Source: CAVQBP01 sp963710745 (GTDB lineage Bacteria; Bacteroidota; Ignavibacteria; Ignavibacteriales; Ignavibacteriaceae). From it: 64,000 bases of DNA. Under the pieces are notes generated by a model that searched no databases, was not told the origin of the DNA, and was given only the letters and a program-made list of their open reading frames with translations. The position numbers and the translations under genes are program-made. Below, piece by piece: positions 26,975 to 35,667 of the stretch. The stretch covers positions 496,001 to 560,000 of the forward strand of contig CAVQBP010000019.1 in NCBI GenBank assembly GCA_963710745.1. Direction: 5' to 3'. The first letter of the stretch is position 1; every line of letters starts with the position of its first letter.

Positions 26975-27391
26975 CTAGTTTTCAAGCTTTAGTACAAGAA
27001 CCGTTTCCATACCTTCCGGTGTAGCATTGTATTTAAGGTCGTCCATGTAGACTCTCATCAGGTAGACTCCTCTTCCGGAATCTTTTAACAAGTTTTGCGG
27101 TTCGGTAGGATCGGGAACGCTGGCAGGATCAAAACCATTCCCCTCATCCCTAACTTTTATAATGATTTTATCATTTTCCACGAAAACATTAATGTAAACC
27201 TTTTTATCAAGATTGCACTTGTTCCCATGAATAATAGCATTGGTTGTTGCTTCTGTAACTGATAAAAGGAGGCCATTCATCCGTTCATCACTTACACCAA
27301 GGTCTTTGGCAAAATAATTAACAAACTCTTCAACTGTAATTAAGTTATTTGGGTCGCTTTCTATTTCCAGGCTGTAATTATTTTCTGCCAA
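26975..27391 (-). CDS. RsbW/SpoIIAB-like ATP-binding protein (anti-sigma factor-type kinase)
   Basis: A 138-residue GHKL-ATPase domain alone. The N-box is LLLSVTEATTNAIIHGNK (residues 42-59), the G1 box VRDEGNGFDP near 78-87, and the G2-like loop DSGRGVYLMRVYMDDL near 103-118. Such proteins are switch kinases in partner-switching systems that control sigma factors or phosphatases. No anti-sigma antagonist (STAS protein), PP2C phosphatase or sigma factor is next to it, so its partners lie elsewhere. The start is a TTG at 27391; an AGGGAA stretch lies just upstream and an in-frame stop lies seven codons before. Downstream mdh is 205 bases away and probably separate. Confidence 0.85.
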   Translation of the reverse strand: MAENNYSLEIESDPNNLITVEEFVNYFAKDLGVSDERMNGLLLSVTEATTNAIIHGNKCNLDKKVYINVFVENDKIIIKVRDEGNGFDPASVPDPTEPQNLLKDSGRGVYLMRVYMDDLKYNATPEGMETVLVLKLEN

Positions 27392-27499
27392 ATTTTCCCT
27401 ACAAATTTAATAAGTGAAATTAATAAAAAATACTTTTATTTCCACTTGCCTAAAGATAATACTACAGGAATATTTTTTCATGCTTAACATAACGGCAGG

Positions 27500-29449
27500 T
27501 CAGAAATTATAATTTACCTGCATTGTTAAATTTGCCTGCTGTCTTTTAACAGTACTGTTGGTAGTTATAAATTCATACCAGCCGTAAATCCTTAAATATA
27601 AAGAGGTATTTAAATATAATAATATCTCGCTTACAGGTCCTACGCTTAAATACTTGGAATCAATTTTTCTAATCATGCCGTTATAATTATAAGTATTAAT
27701 ACCAAAATACCGTAATCCTGCCGAAAGCTGCAGTGGGGCATAAATAAATTTAAATTTCGGCTCTGCAAAGAATTCGGTTAGAAACCTGTTGGGCTTAGTT
27801 GAAAATGAAGCCCATTTCAGATCTCCCTGTTCGGAAAGTTTAATGTACCCGAAAAAACTTAAACCGAATTTTTCATTAAAATCGATAGAAGAGGAATCCG
27901 TGGCAGTAAACTGTCTGAAAGAAAAACTCCTGTAAGTCGGATTTATATCTTCAAAATCGTACACGGTATAATTAGCCGATACTTCAAAATTATTTAAAGA
28001 AGCAAAATTCCTGCCATTATAATTTCCGCCGGCAGAAAGCTTAACTATCCTGTTAATATTATTATTTGAACTTTTTTCTGAAAAAATATAAACAATATGA
28101 TTCAAAGTTCCTTCTGCAGAAATGAATGCTTCAAAAAACGGAGTTAACATTTTGCTGTATCGTAACCTGATTATGGATAAAATTTCATCTCTGTCGTCAA
28201 AATTTACCGGACTAGGAGTATCATATCTTAATTTATTCTGAAAAAAGCTGAAGCTGAGTCTATCGGTTGGTGAAAAAAACAAATTTCCAATCCATGCCAA
28301 AGAAGCCCTGATCGCATTATTATTTTTCTGATTTTCCTGGTCTGAACGTTCATCAAAAAATCTTTGATCGATGCCGGGGAAATTTTTAGTAATATGCTTT
28401 TCATCTCTTTCAGAATAATTGAACCTGAGAGCACTGTTAAAATTATCCGTTCTGTAATTAATTATTGATTCAAGATCTATTTTTAATTCGTCTATCCTGG
28501 TATCAAAAATTGATTTTGTATCGAATGAAGGTGAAGTTGCAATTGCTGCCGAACGGTAACGTGTATTTCTGTCGATGCTTCTTAAATTAACACCGCCGGA
28601 AAGATTCACAGAAACATTATCAAATATATTATTATAATTAAGATTATCCTGCAAGAAATAATTGGTTTCAATCCTGTCCTGAATATTATTTATAATATCA
28701 AAATACCGGGCAGTAACCGCATCGGCATTATAATAAAAGTCTCTTCTGCTTTGCGAAAATTTTAAATTAATTGAATTCAGCACATCCTGATCAAAATTAT
28801 TTAAGACTAAAAGATTAAAATACCTGTCTATATTTTTTCTGGGTGTTATATCTTCGTTTCTAAGTTTTAACTGTGATGAAATATCAAAATCAGAGACTTG
28901 TAATTTATTTACCAGCCCTTCCATACCATACAAATACCCGTAATCGTTTTCTCCTACCTGTCGGTTGTTTGCATAGCCGAGATACGGTGAAATATAAATT
29001 TTTTCTTCAGGTATAAATTGTGAAAATAAAACAACATTTGATTCGGATGCCTGGTTAATTTCTATTCTCCTGTTGTCCGATAAGATATTGTTGAGAGCAG
29101 ATATACCAATATTAAGGTATGGTTTCAGTTTGTAAGCTGTAGACGTTGAAAAAAAATGTTCATCCTTTATACTTTTTTCAGCCGATTTAATGTAAGTCGA
29201 GTTATAATCTTCGGATACCTTGAATGAGAATTTTCCAAAATCATTATTATAAAAAACATTTGAATTTAATATATAAGTATTAAGCAGTTTGTCGAATTTA
29301 GTAGACAACTTATTAAGGGAATTATTTACAGTGATATATTCCAGGGTGTCGCTTAATACCTGGGCATCAGCTTTTTTTGCGGGGAAAAATAAAAAATAAA
29401 TTATTAAAATAGTTACGGCAAATAAAAAATTATCATTTCTTTTGAGCAT
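27500..29449 (-). CDS. Large exported protein of unknown function, probable outer-membrane beta-barrel
   Basis: I do not recognise a named family. The 649-residue protein has a signal peptide (hydrophobic LFAVTILIIYFLFF, cleavage near ADAQ, residue 30). The rest is made of alternating strands rich in Asn, Tyr and Phe (for instance RYFNLLVLNNFDQDVLNSINL, then DRLSFSFFQNKLRYD) and ends in an aromatic strand (LTMQVNYNF), as in outer-membrane barrels of this phylum. No plug domain or TonB box is seen. It lies 38 bases after an FN3 lipoprotein gene on the same strand, so the two probably form an envelope operon. Confidence 0.6.
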   Translation of the reverse strand: MLKRNDNFLFAVTILIIYFLFFPAKKADAQVLSDTLEYITVNNSLNKLSTKFDKLLNTYILNSNVFYNNDFGKFSFKVSEDYNSTYIKSAEKSIKDEHFFSTSTAYKLKPYLNIGISALNNILSDNRRIEINQASESNVVLFSQFIPEEKIYISPYLGYANNRQVGENDYGYLYGMEGLVNKLQVSDFDISSQLKLRNEDITPRKNIDRYFNLLVLNNFDQDVLNSINLKFSQSRRDFYYNADAVTARYFDIINNIQDRIETNYFLQDNLNYNNIFDNVSVNLSGGVNLRSIDRNTRYRSAAIATSPSFDTKSIFDTRIDELKIDLESIINYRTDNFNSALRFNYSERDEKHITKNFPGIDQRFFDERSDQENQKNNNAIRASLAWIGNLFFSPTDRLSFSFFQNKLRYDTPSPVNFDDRDEILSIIRLRYSKMLTPFFEAFISAEGTLNHIVYIFSEKSSNNNINRIVKLSAGGNYNGRNFASLNNFEVSANYTVYDFEDINPTYRSFSFRQFTATDSSSIDFNEKFGLSFFGYIKLSEQGDLKWASFSTKPNRFLTEFFAEPKFKFIYAPLQLSAGLRYFGINTYNYNGMIRKIDSKYLSVGPVSEILLYLNTSLYLRIYGWYEFITTNSTVKRQQANLTMQVNYNF

Positions 29450-29487
29450 TATTACTTTTTGTTTTTTCCCTTATTGCCTGTTTTAAT

Positions 29488-30465
29488 TTACTGTTTAATT
29501 ATGAATTTATAAAGTCCGGAAATACTGTTCGGTTCCGAATTATCCTGAGAAAAAGTTGCTATTCTCCAGTAGTAATATTTATCAGGATAAATATATGCGG
29601 AATTGAATGCAATCGATAAGGTATCATTTATTTTGGATGTTGAAACCGTATTGTTCCATATTTCACCGAAAAATTCATTGCTTTGAACTATAATCTGATA
29701 TGTAGCAGGAACTTTCAAGGTAGTAATTAAAAAGTTTCCAAAAGAAGAGATAACAGCATTGTCTTCCGGGAAGATGACCCGTGGAATTCCATATATTTCA
29801 TCAGTTGCTGCAGGGGCTTCATCACTTACTAAACCGCCTTTATCAACGGCTCGTACTTTATAATAATAATTAGTATATAATTTTAAACCGGACGTATCCG
29901 AATAAGAAGTATTCTTTGTAAATGCAATAAAGGTTAAACTATCGGCTGTAAAAGACGGCGAAGTACTTTTATAAATGTTATATCCCGATATATCGGTTTC
30001 CCCGCTGGGTATCCAGCTTAGATAAATTGAAATTGTATCTTCCCAGTTCCTTGCGTTTATTGTTATATTACGAACAGGGTACGGTTTATAAATATTTTTA
30101 GGTGTTGAAGAAACCTCTTTGCTTCGTGAGCTTTCAAGGTTAGAATTATTTACGGCAGTAATTTCATAAAAATAGGTTGTATTATAATTAAGTGAATCGT
30201 CTATTATATAATTATCGGCTGTGAATTTTATTAATTTGTAGTTTGTGCTGTCCGTTCTTCGATAAATATTATAACCATATAAATCCGGTTCCGAATTACC
30301 CTGCCATTCGATACCTATTTCGCCGTCAAAAGATTCAAATATACCTACATTAATTGGTACAGCAGGCGGTATGTTATTATCGGAATTGTTTATTTCAATT
30401 GGTCTGGTGCAGGCCTGTGTGATGACAAGCAATAACAAAAATAAATATTTAAAAATTTTATTCAT
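29488..30465 (-). CDS. Fibronectin type III domain lipoprotein
   Basis: The 325-residue protein begins with a lipoprotein signal peptide (LLLLVITQAC, lipidated Cys near residue 19). Residues 35-125 and 130-225 are two FN3 domains, each with the pattern IEWQGNSEPDLYGYNIYRRT or LSWIPSGETDISGYNIYKST and a YYYKVRAVDKGG type strand near the end. A third beta-region closes the protein and contains YYYWRIATFS. FN3 repeats mediate binding in surface proteins. It is likely co-transcribed with the downstream barrel protein and anchored in the outer membrane. Ligand unknown. Confidence 0.82.
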   Translation of the reverse strand: MNKIFKYLFLLLLVITQACTRPIEINNSDNNIPPAVPINVGIFESFDGEIGIEWQGNSEPDLYGYNIYRRTDSTNYKLIKFTADNYIIDDSLNYNTTYFYEITAVNNSNLESSRSKEVSSTPKNIYKPYPVRNITINARNWEDTISIYLSWIPSGETDISGYNIYKSTSPSFTADSLTFIAFTKNTSYSDTSGLKLYTNYYYKVRAVDKGGLVSDEAPAATDEIYGIPRVIFPEDNAVISSFGNFLITTLKVPATYQIIVQSNEFFGEIWNNTVSTSKINDTLSIAFNSAYIYPDKYYYWRIATFSQDNSEPNSISGLYKFIIKQ

Positions 30466-30777
30466 TCATCCGAAAACTGAAAAATTATTAATTATCTATC
30501 CGTTAACAAAAATTTACAAACCCTTAAATAAATAAAAAACTGCAAAAAAAATCATAATATTACTAATATATGTTAATTTAATTTTCTAAGTTTTCTTTCT
30601 AAAAAAAAGGCAGGCTGATAATTTTTAAGCTTTTACAAAAAAAACATAAAAATTATCCTTTTTTGAGATATTATATCCGGAGAATAATTGTTTAGAACTG
30701 GAAAGTGAATAATCTTTAAATTGACAATAAATTCATTTTTGGATAAGTTTAACGATTAAAAATTTTCAGATTTAAGA
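30466..30777. other. AT-rich divergent intergenic region between FN3 lipoprotein and nuoA
   Basis: A 312-base gap holding the two divergent promoters. The nuo promoter is listed separately. I saw no RNA gene, no credible small ORF with a ribosome-binding site, and no repeat beyond poly-A and poly-T tracts. Confidence 0.6.
30721..30751 (+). promoter_or_regulatory. Probable promoter of the nuoABCDEF operon
   Basis: TTGACA starts at 30721; TTG, a 20-base spacer, and TAAGTTTA (30744-30751) match seven of eight positions of TAnnTTTG. The spacing equals that of the rplU promoter. Transcription would start about 30758, giving a leader of some 20 bases to the nuoA ATG at 30778. Confidence 0.5.
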
Positions 30778-31146
30778 ATGATTGAACAATATCTACCCGT
30801 TTTTATAGTAATTATTGTTGCAGGAATATTTGCTGTTGTTACGGTATTATCTTCCAAGATATTTGGTCCTCAGCGTCCAAACCGCGACAAACTTTCAACA
30901 TATGAAAGCGGTATGACCCCGGTTGGTAGTACAAATGAAAGGATTTCGATAAAATATTATTTGATCGCTATGCTTTTCATAATTTTTGATCTGGAAGTAA
31001 TTTTTGTTTATCCCTGGGCTGTCGAGTTTAAAAAGATGTTTAATCAAATTGGAATTTCTGTATTTATTTCCATGCTGATATTTCTGGTTGTTTTAGAATT
31101 AGGATACTTATATGTATACAAGAAAGGTGGTTTTAAATGGGATTAG
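30778..31146 (+). CDS. nuoA: NADH-quinone oxidoreductase subunit A
   Basis: A 122-residue membrane subunit of complex I with three membrane helices. The conserved loop KLSTYESGMTPVGST and the FDLEVIFVYPWAVEF segment in the second helix are the family signature. It forms part of the quinone chamber with NuoD and NuoH. It heads the nuoABCDEF operon and its end overlaps nuoB by 10 bases. Confidence 0.96.
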   Translation: MIEQYLPVFIVIIVAGIFAVVTVLSSKIFGPQRPNRDKLSTYESGMTPVGSTNERISIKYYLIAMLFIIFDLEVIFVYPWAVEFKKMFNQIGISVFISMLIFLVVLELGYLYVYKKGGFKWD

Positions 31147-31658
31147 AATCCAGGTTAACGAGTGAAAATTTTTTTACAACGAAAATAGATGCACTAATAG
31201 AATGGTCGCGTAAAAATTCAGTGTGGCCTATGCCGATGGGAATTTCTTGCTGTGCAATTGAAATGATGGCTGTCGGTGATCCTAAGTATGATATTGCCCG
31301 GTTCGGTTCTGAAGTGATGAGATTTACTCCGCGTCAATCGGATATGATGATTGTTGCAGGGACAGTAACATATAAAATGTCTCATGTAGTGAGAAAAATT
31401 TACGATCAAATGCCCGACCCAAAATGGGTTATTGCAATGGGTGCATGTACATCTTCGGGCGGAATGTACAGGTCTTATAATGTTGTTCAGGGAATTGACC
31501 AGTTTTTACCGGTTGATGTTTATCTGGCCGGTTGTCCGCCGCGCCCTGATAATCTGCTTAATGCCTTAATTCAAATACAGGAAAAAATCGGCAGAACCAA
31601 AGCCAAAGATTTCCGGGACAGACCTTTACCAGAATTACCAGTGATACAGAATAATTAA
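31137..31658 (+). CDS. nuoB: NADH-quinone oxidoreductase subunit B
   Basis: The 173-residue subunit carries cluster N2, the last iron-sulfur cluster before quinone. The four ligands are visible: tandem Cys38-Cys39 in GISCCAIEMM, Cys104 in MGACTSSGGMY, and Cys133 in AGCPPRPD. The start overlaps nuoA, with AAAGGTGG as ribosome-binding site, and nuoC follows after four bases. Length is normal apart from a short N-terminus. Confidence 0.97.
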   Translation: MGLESRLTSENFFTTKIDALIEWSRKNSVWPMPMGISCCAIEMMAVGDPKYDIARFGSEVMRFTPRQSDMMIVAGTVTYKMSHVVRKIYDQMPDPKWVIAMGACTSSGGMYRSYNVVQGIDQFLPVDVYLAGCPPRPDNLLNALIQIQEKIGRTKAKDFRDRPLPELPVIQNN

Positions 31659-31662
31659 TATT

Positions 31663-32157
31663 ATGGATTTTAAAGAACTCATTCCTCAAAAAATCAAAGA
31701 AAATTTACCGGCTGTTAGTTTCGAACCCTCAGAATACAGAGGTGAACTTACTCTGTATTTTGGCAAAAAAGATATAGCTGAAGTCTGTAAATTTCTAAAA
31801 TATGATCCCGATCTTGAATTCTTACTTTGCGAAGATATTACTGCGATAGATTGGGCTAGAAGAAAAAACAGGTTTACGGTTGTTTACCACATTTTCTCTT
31901 TGAAAAATAAATTCCGTCTGCGTTTAAAAGCAGATGTCGATGAAGAGGAATGTTCTATAGATACAGTTTCTGGTGTCTGGAGAACGGCTGACTGGCAGGA
32001 GAGGGAAGTTTTTGATATGTATGGAATATCTTTTAATAATCATCCTGATTTAAGAAGAATGTATATGCCTGAAGATTTTGAATATTATCCGCTGAGAAAA
32101 GATTTTCCTCTCATGGGAATACCGGGGTCAATGCCTCTTCCTAAAAAAGAAGAATAA
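31663..32157 (+). CDS. nuoC: NADH-quinone oxidoreductase subunit C
   Basis: A 164-residue peripheral-arm subunit. Conserved features are DITAIDWARRKNRFTVVYH near residues 65-83, WRTADWQEREVFDMYGI near 106-122, and HPDLRRMYMPEDFEYYPLRKDFPL near 127-150 (in overlapping form). It packs against NuoD and is separate from it here, not fused as in E. coli. nuoD follows after four bases. Confidence 0.95.
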   Translation: MDFKELIPQKIKENLPAVSFEPSEYRGELTLYFGKKDIAEVCKFLKYDPDLEFLLCEDITAIDWARRKNRFTVVYHIFSLKNKFRLRLKADVDEEECSIDTVSGVWRTADWQEREVFDMYGISFNNHPDLRRMYMPEDFEYYPLRKDFPLMGIPGSMPLPKKEE

Positions 32158-32161
32158 ATTT

Positions 32162-33415
32162 ATGGAAAAACTTAATAAAGAAGATGTTAATCCTAAAATA
32201 CTGGATGCATTATTAAATGCAAAAACAGATTTTACCGTTGAAGATGCTCTTGAAAATGAAATGATTTTGAACATGGGGCCGCAGCACCCGGCTACACATG
32301 GTGTGCTGCGTGTTCTGCTCAGGTTAGATGGTGAAACGATTATTGCTTCCGTTCCGGAACTTGGCTACCTTCACAGAGGATATGAGAAGATGGCTGAAAA
32401 TATGAGCTATTATGAATTTATTCCTCATACTGACCGTCTTGATTATCTTGCTCCTTTATCAAACAATGTTGCATGGGTTCTGGCAGTTGAAAAATTAATT
32501 GGAATAGAAGCTCCTCCCAGAGCTCAATATATTAGAATGATGGTTGCAGAACTCGCAAGAGTTGCATCTCACCTTGTCGCAATCGGTGCTCTTGCAATGG
32601 ATGTCGGAGCATTAACTGTATTTTTATGGACTCTCAGGGAAAGAGAAAAGATTCTCGATATCTGGGATATAATATGTGGTGCCAGATTTACAAACAGCTA
32701 TACCCGTATCGGTGGTGTAGCGAATGATGCTCAACCCGAAGCCTTGGCTAAAGTAAAATGGTTTATTGATCAGTTTGAAGAAAATCTTGATGAAGCCGAA
32801 AGATTGATTAATACTAACAGGATTTTTATTGAAAGACTGGAAGGGGCGGGAGTTATTTCAAAAGATGATGCAATTGATTACGGATTAACAGGACCAAGTT
32901 TGAGAGGCAGCGGTGTTGAGTTTGATTTACGAAGAGCCGCTCCTTATTTATTTTATAATGAAATTGATTTTAAAGTTCCGGTTTATACCGAAGGCGACAG
33001 TCTTGCAAGATATTTTGTCAGGGTTGATGAGGCAAGAGAAAGTATTAAAATAGTCCGTCAAGTTCTCGATAAAATGCCTGAAGGAGAAACAATTTTAAAT
33101 CAGCCTAAGAAAGTTCTTCCGCATAAGACAGAGATATACTCAAAAATGGAAGAGCTTATTCATGATTTTATGATTGTTAATTTCGGTATTCATCCGCCGG
33201 CAGGAGAAATATATAGTGCAATTGAAAACCCAAAAGGAGAATTAGGATTTTACCTTGTAAGTAAAGGAGAAGGCCGTCCGTGGAAATGCAAAATCCGCTC
33301 GCCTTCATTTATAAATTTACAATCGCTTCCGCATTTAATAAAAGGACATATGATCTCCGATGTTGTTGCAATTATCGGAAGTCTTGACCCGGTGATGGGT
33401 GAGGCGGACAAGTAA
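32162..33415 (+). CDS. nuoD: NADH-quinone oxidoreductase subunit D
   Basis: The 417-residue 49-kDa-type subunit forms the quinone site with NuoB. NMGPQHPATHGVLR near residues 37-50, ELGYLHRGYEK near 68-78, the YLAPLSNN segment, and the C-terminal GIHPPAGEIYSAIENPKGE and IGSLDPVMGEADK are all family motifs. Length is typical for bacteria with separate C and D subunits. A 36-base A-rich spacer of low complexity (33416-33451) precedes nuoE. Confidence 0.97.
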   Translation: MEKLNKEDVNPKILDALLNAKTDFTVEDALENEMILNMGPQHPATHGVLRVLLRLDGETIIASVPELGYLHRGYEKMAENMSYYEFIPHTDRLDYLAPLSNNVAWVLAVEKLIGIEAPPRAQYIRMMVAELARVASHLVAIGALAMDVGALTVFLWTLREREKILDIWDIICGARFTNSYTRIGGVANDAQPEALAKVKWFIDQFEENLDEAERLINTNRIFIERLEGAGVISKDDAIDYGLTGPSLRGSGVEFDLRRAAPYLFYNEIDFKVPVYTEGDSLARYFVRVDEARESIKIVRQVLDKMPEGETILNQPKKVLPHKTEIYSKMEELIHDFMIVNFGIHPPAGEIYSAIENPKGELGFYLVSKGEGRPWKCKIRSPSFINLQSLPHLIKGHMISDVVAIIGSLDPVMGEADK

Positions 33416-33451
33416 AAAAATAATCAAAAATCAAAAGTCAAAATTCAAAAA

Positions 33452-33934
33452 ATGTCATTCAAGTTTACAGAAGAAAATACTAAAAAAATTGATGAAACAT
33501 TAAAAAGGTATCCGGTTAAAAAGCCTGCCGTAATGCCCGTTTTATGGATTGCGCAGGAACAGAACGGATGGATTTCGGGGGATGTAATGAAAGAAGTTGC
33601 ATCTCTTCTTGATATGACTCCCGAAGAAGTATTGGGAGTTGTTTCTTTTTATACAATGTATCATCAAAAGCCAATGGGCAAATATCATATCCAGGTTTGT
33701 ACAAATGTATCCTGTATGCTTAAAGGTGCAAATCAAATTTATGATCATGTTAAGAAAAAGCTCGGCATAAATAATATGGAAGTCACGGAAAACACGGATT
33801 TTTCTATTGAAGAAGTTGAGTGCATGGGATCGTGCGGAACTGCTCCAATGATTGCTGTTAATGAAGATTACTATGAAAATCTTGATATAGATCAGACCGA
33901 TAAAATTTTAGAATCATTAAAAAATAAGAATTAA
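33452..33934 (+). CDS. nuoE: NADH-quinone oxidoreductase subunit E
   Basis: The 160-residue 24-kDa-type subunit binds a 2Fe-2S cluster. The four ligands lie in QVCTNVSCM (C-x4-C) and EVECMGSCGTAP (C-x3-C). An N-terminal helical domain holds PVLWIAQEQNGWIS and VASLLDMTPEEV. It sits on NuoF in the NADH-oxidising module. nuoF follows after 17 bases. Confidence 0.96.
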   Translation: MSFKFTEENTKKIDETLKRYPVKKPAVMPVLWIAQEQNGWISGDVMKEVASLLDMTPEEVLGVVSFYTMYHQKPMGKYHIQVCTNVSCMLKGANQIYDHVKKKLGINNMEVTENTDFSIEEVECMGSCGTAPMIAVNEDYYENLDIDQTDKILESLKNKN

Positions 33935-33951
33935 ATATTAAGAGCCCGGTA

Positions 33952-35277
33952 ATGGAAAAGATAGTTTTACCTGATATAAAAGATATTAACAGACTGGATG
34001 TTTATTTGCAAAACGGAGGATTTACAGCTGTTAGAAAAGCTTTCGGTCAAACCACGGATGATATTATTGATCAGGTAAAAAAATCAGGCTTAAGAGGAAG
34101 AGGCGGAGCCGCATTTGCTGCCGGTTTAAAGTGGAGCTTCATGCCTAAGACTACAACTAAACCAAAATATTTATGTGTTAACGGCGATGAAAGCGAACCT
34201 GGTTCTTTTAAAGACAGGCAAATTTTTGAATCTAATCCCCACCAGCTTATTGAAGGAATTTTAATTACCTGTTATGCAATAGGTGCAAAGACTGCATATG
34301 TTTATATACGCGGTGAATATCATAAATGGATAAAATTATTGCAGAAAGCTCTTGATGATGATTATGCAGAGGGATTTGTCGGTGAAAAGATGAAAGAAAC
34401 TTTTGGGACCGATTTCTCATGTGATATTTTCATTCATAAAGGTGCCGGCGCTTATATTTGCGGTGAAGAATCTTCTTTGATGAATTCAATTGAAGGACAG
34501 CGCGGTTATCCGAGAGTTAAACCTCCTTTCCCTGCACAGAATGGTTTGTGGGGAAATCCCACTACTATTAATAATGTTGAAACAATTACAAATGTTCCTG
34601 CAATTATTAATAAAGGATGGGAATGGTTTTCGAAGATTGGTGAACCAAAACATCCGGGTACAATTTTATTTGGAGTCAGCGGTCATGTTAATAAACCAGG
34701 TGTTTATGAACTCCCTTCCGGTACACTTTTAACAGATATAATATATAAATATGCAGGCGGAGTACCGGGAGATAAAAAAATCCTTTGTATTATACCAGGT
34801 GGTTCATCAATGCCTCCTATAAGAGGAGATCAGATTGAAGGCGTAAAGATGGATGCCGAATCTTTAAAGACTGTCGGTTCTGCTATCGGCACAGGCGGTG
34901 TAATAGTGATGGATGAAGATACAGACTTAGTTAAAGTCCTGGCAAGAATTGCAAAGTTTTATTATCATGAAAGCTGCGGGCAGTGTACACCGTGCCGTGA
35001 AGGCACAGGCTGGATGCTGAAAATATTAAACAGAATTATTGCAGGACAGGGCTCGAAGAGTGATGTGAATTTATTAATAAGTGTAGCAAATAATATTGAA
35101 GGTAATACAATTTGTGCTTTGGGAGAAGCTGCTGCCTGGCCTGTAAAATTTATGGTAACCCGTTTTAGAGAATATTTTGAAAAAAGAGTCAGTCCCGAAG
35201 TTGATTTACCTGTTGCAAATAAAGTTCATTCGATGAGGCATACCGCCATACCATTGGCAGAAATTAAACATTCATAA
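33952..35277 (+). CDS. nuoF: NADH-quinone oxidoreductase subunit F
   Basis: The 441-residue 51-kDa-type subunit binds NADH, FMN and cluster N3. GLRGRGGAAFAAGLKW near residues 46-61 is the FMN/NADH loop, NGDESEPGSFKDR follows, ICGEESSLMNSIEGQRGYPR is the second flavin motif, and ESCGQCTPCREGTGWM plus a later Cys in NTICALGEAA are the 4Fe-4S ligands. It is the last gene of the cluster here: no nuoG to nuoN follows; instead there is a repeat-rich intergenic region and an opposing ferritin gene. Confidence 0.97.
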   Translation: MEKIVLPDIKDINRLDVYLQNGGFTAVRKAFGQTTDDIIDQVKKSGLRGRGGAAFAAGLKWSFMPKTTTKPKYLCVNGDESEPGSFKDRQIFESNPHQLIEGILITCYAIGAKTAYVYIRGEYHKWIKLLQKALDDDYAEGFVGEKMKETFGTDFSCDIFIHKGAGAYICGEESSLMNSIEGQRGYPRVKPPFPAQNGLWGNPTTINNVETITNVPAIINKGWEWFSKIGEPKHPGTILFGVSGHVNKPGVYELPSGTLLTDIIYKYAGGVPGDKKILCIIPGGSSMPPIRGDQIEGVKMDAESLKTVGSAIGTGGVIVMDEDTDLVKVLARIAKFYYHESCGQCTPCREGTGWMLKILNRIIAGQGSKSDVNLLISVANNIEGNTICALGEAAAWPVKFMVTRFREYFEKRVSPEVDLPVANKVHSMRHTAIPLAEIKHS

Positions 35278-35302
35278 TAAGTAGTTTGATTTAAGAATAC
35301 CA

Positions 35303-35397
35303 AACAAGGATCCACTTCGTCTTTCAGACTTCGCCAAACAGGTTTTTGATCTCTGAAGCGAAGGAAGATAAAAGATCTTAAATTTTTAATCCTTGTT
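35303..35397. repeat. Inverted repeat with 9-bp arms downstream of nuoF
   Basis: AACAAGGAT (35303-35311) and ATCCTTGTT (35389-35397) are perfect inverted arms about 77 bases apart. The interior contains further partly complementary words around TTTCAGACTTCG and CTGAAGCGAAGG. It is the outer left element of a 390-base gene-free region and could terminate nuo transcription. Confidence 0.5.
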
Positions 35398-35463
35398 CTG
35401 AGATAAAAAGGTAATCTTCAAATTAAAAATTCTTAATCTTAACCTTTGAATTGCCGGGATATT

Positions 35464-35613
35464 CTAGTGTTCTGTAACTAAAATAACTATACACGGCAGT
35501 CATGGTCCAAACCATGACCGGGATTTAATTTATTATATATTTCTAAATGTTCCTGTCATGGACTGCATGAAAGCCATGTCGAATGTATAGAAGTGCTAGT
35601 GACAGAACACTAG
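35464..35613. mobile_element. MITE-like 150-bp palindromic element with CTAG ends
   Basis: Terminal inverted repeats CTAGTGTTCTGTAAC (35464-35478) and GTGACAGAACACTAG (35599-35613) match at 14 of 15 positions. Inside are an eight-base perfect hairpin, GTCATGGT/ACCATGAC with loop CCAA (35499-35518), a second CATGG/CCATG hairpin near 35556-35580, and CTATACA/TGTATAG as inner inverted arms. The CTAG at each edge could be a target duplication with true ends TGTTCTGT. No coding capacity exists. It is flanked by inverted TAAGATTAAG-type words (about 35430-35445 and 35621-35651). The class is inferred from structure only. Confidence 0.6.
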
Positions 35614-35667
35614 CATCTGGGATTAAGATTAAGAGTAAGATTATGATTAAGAAAACTGGGAAAAAAC

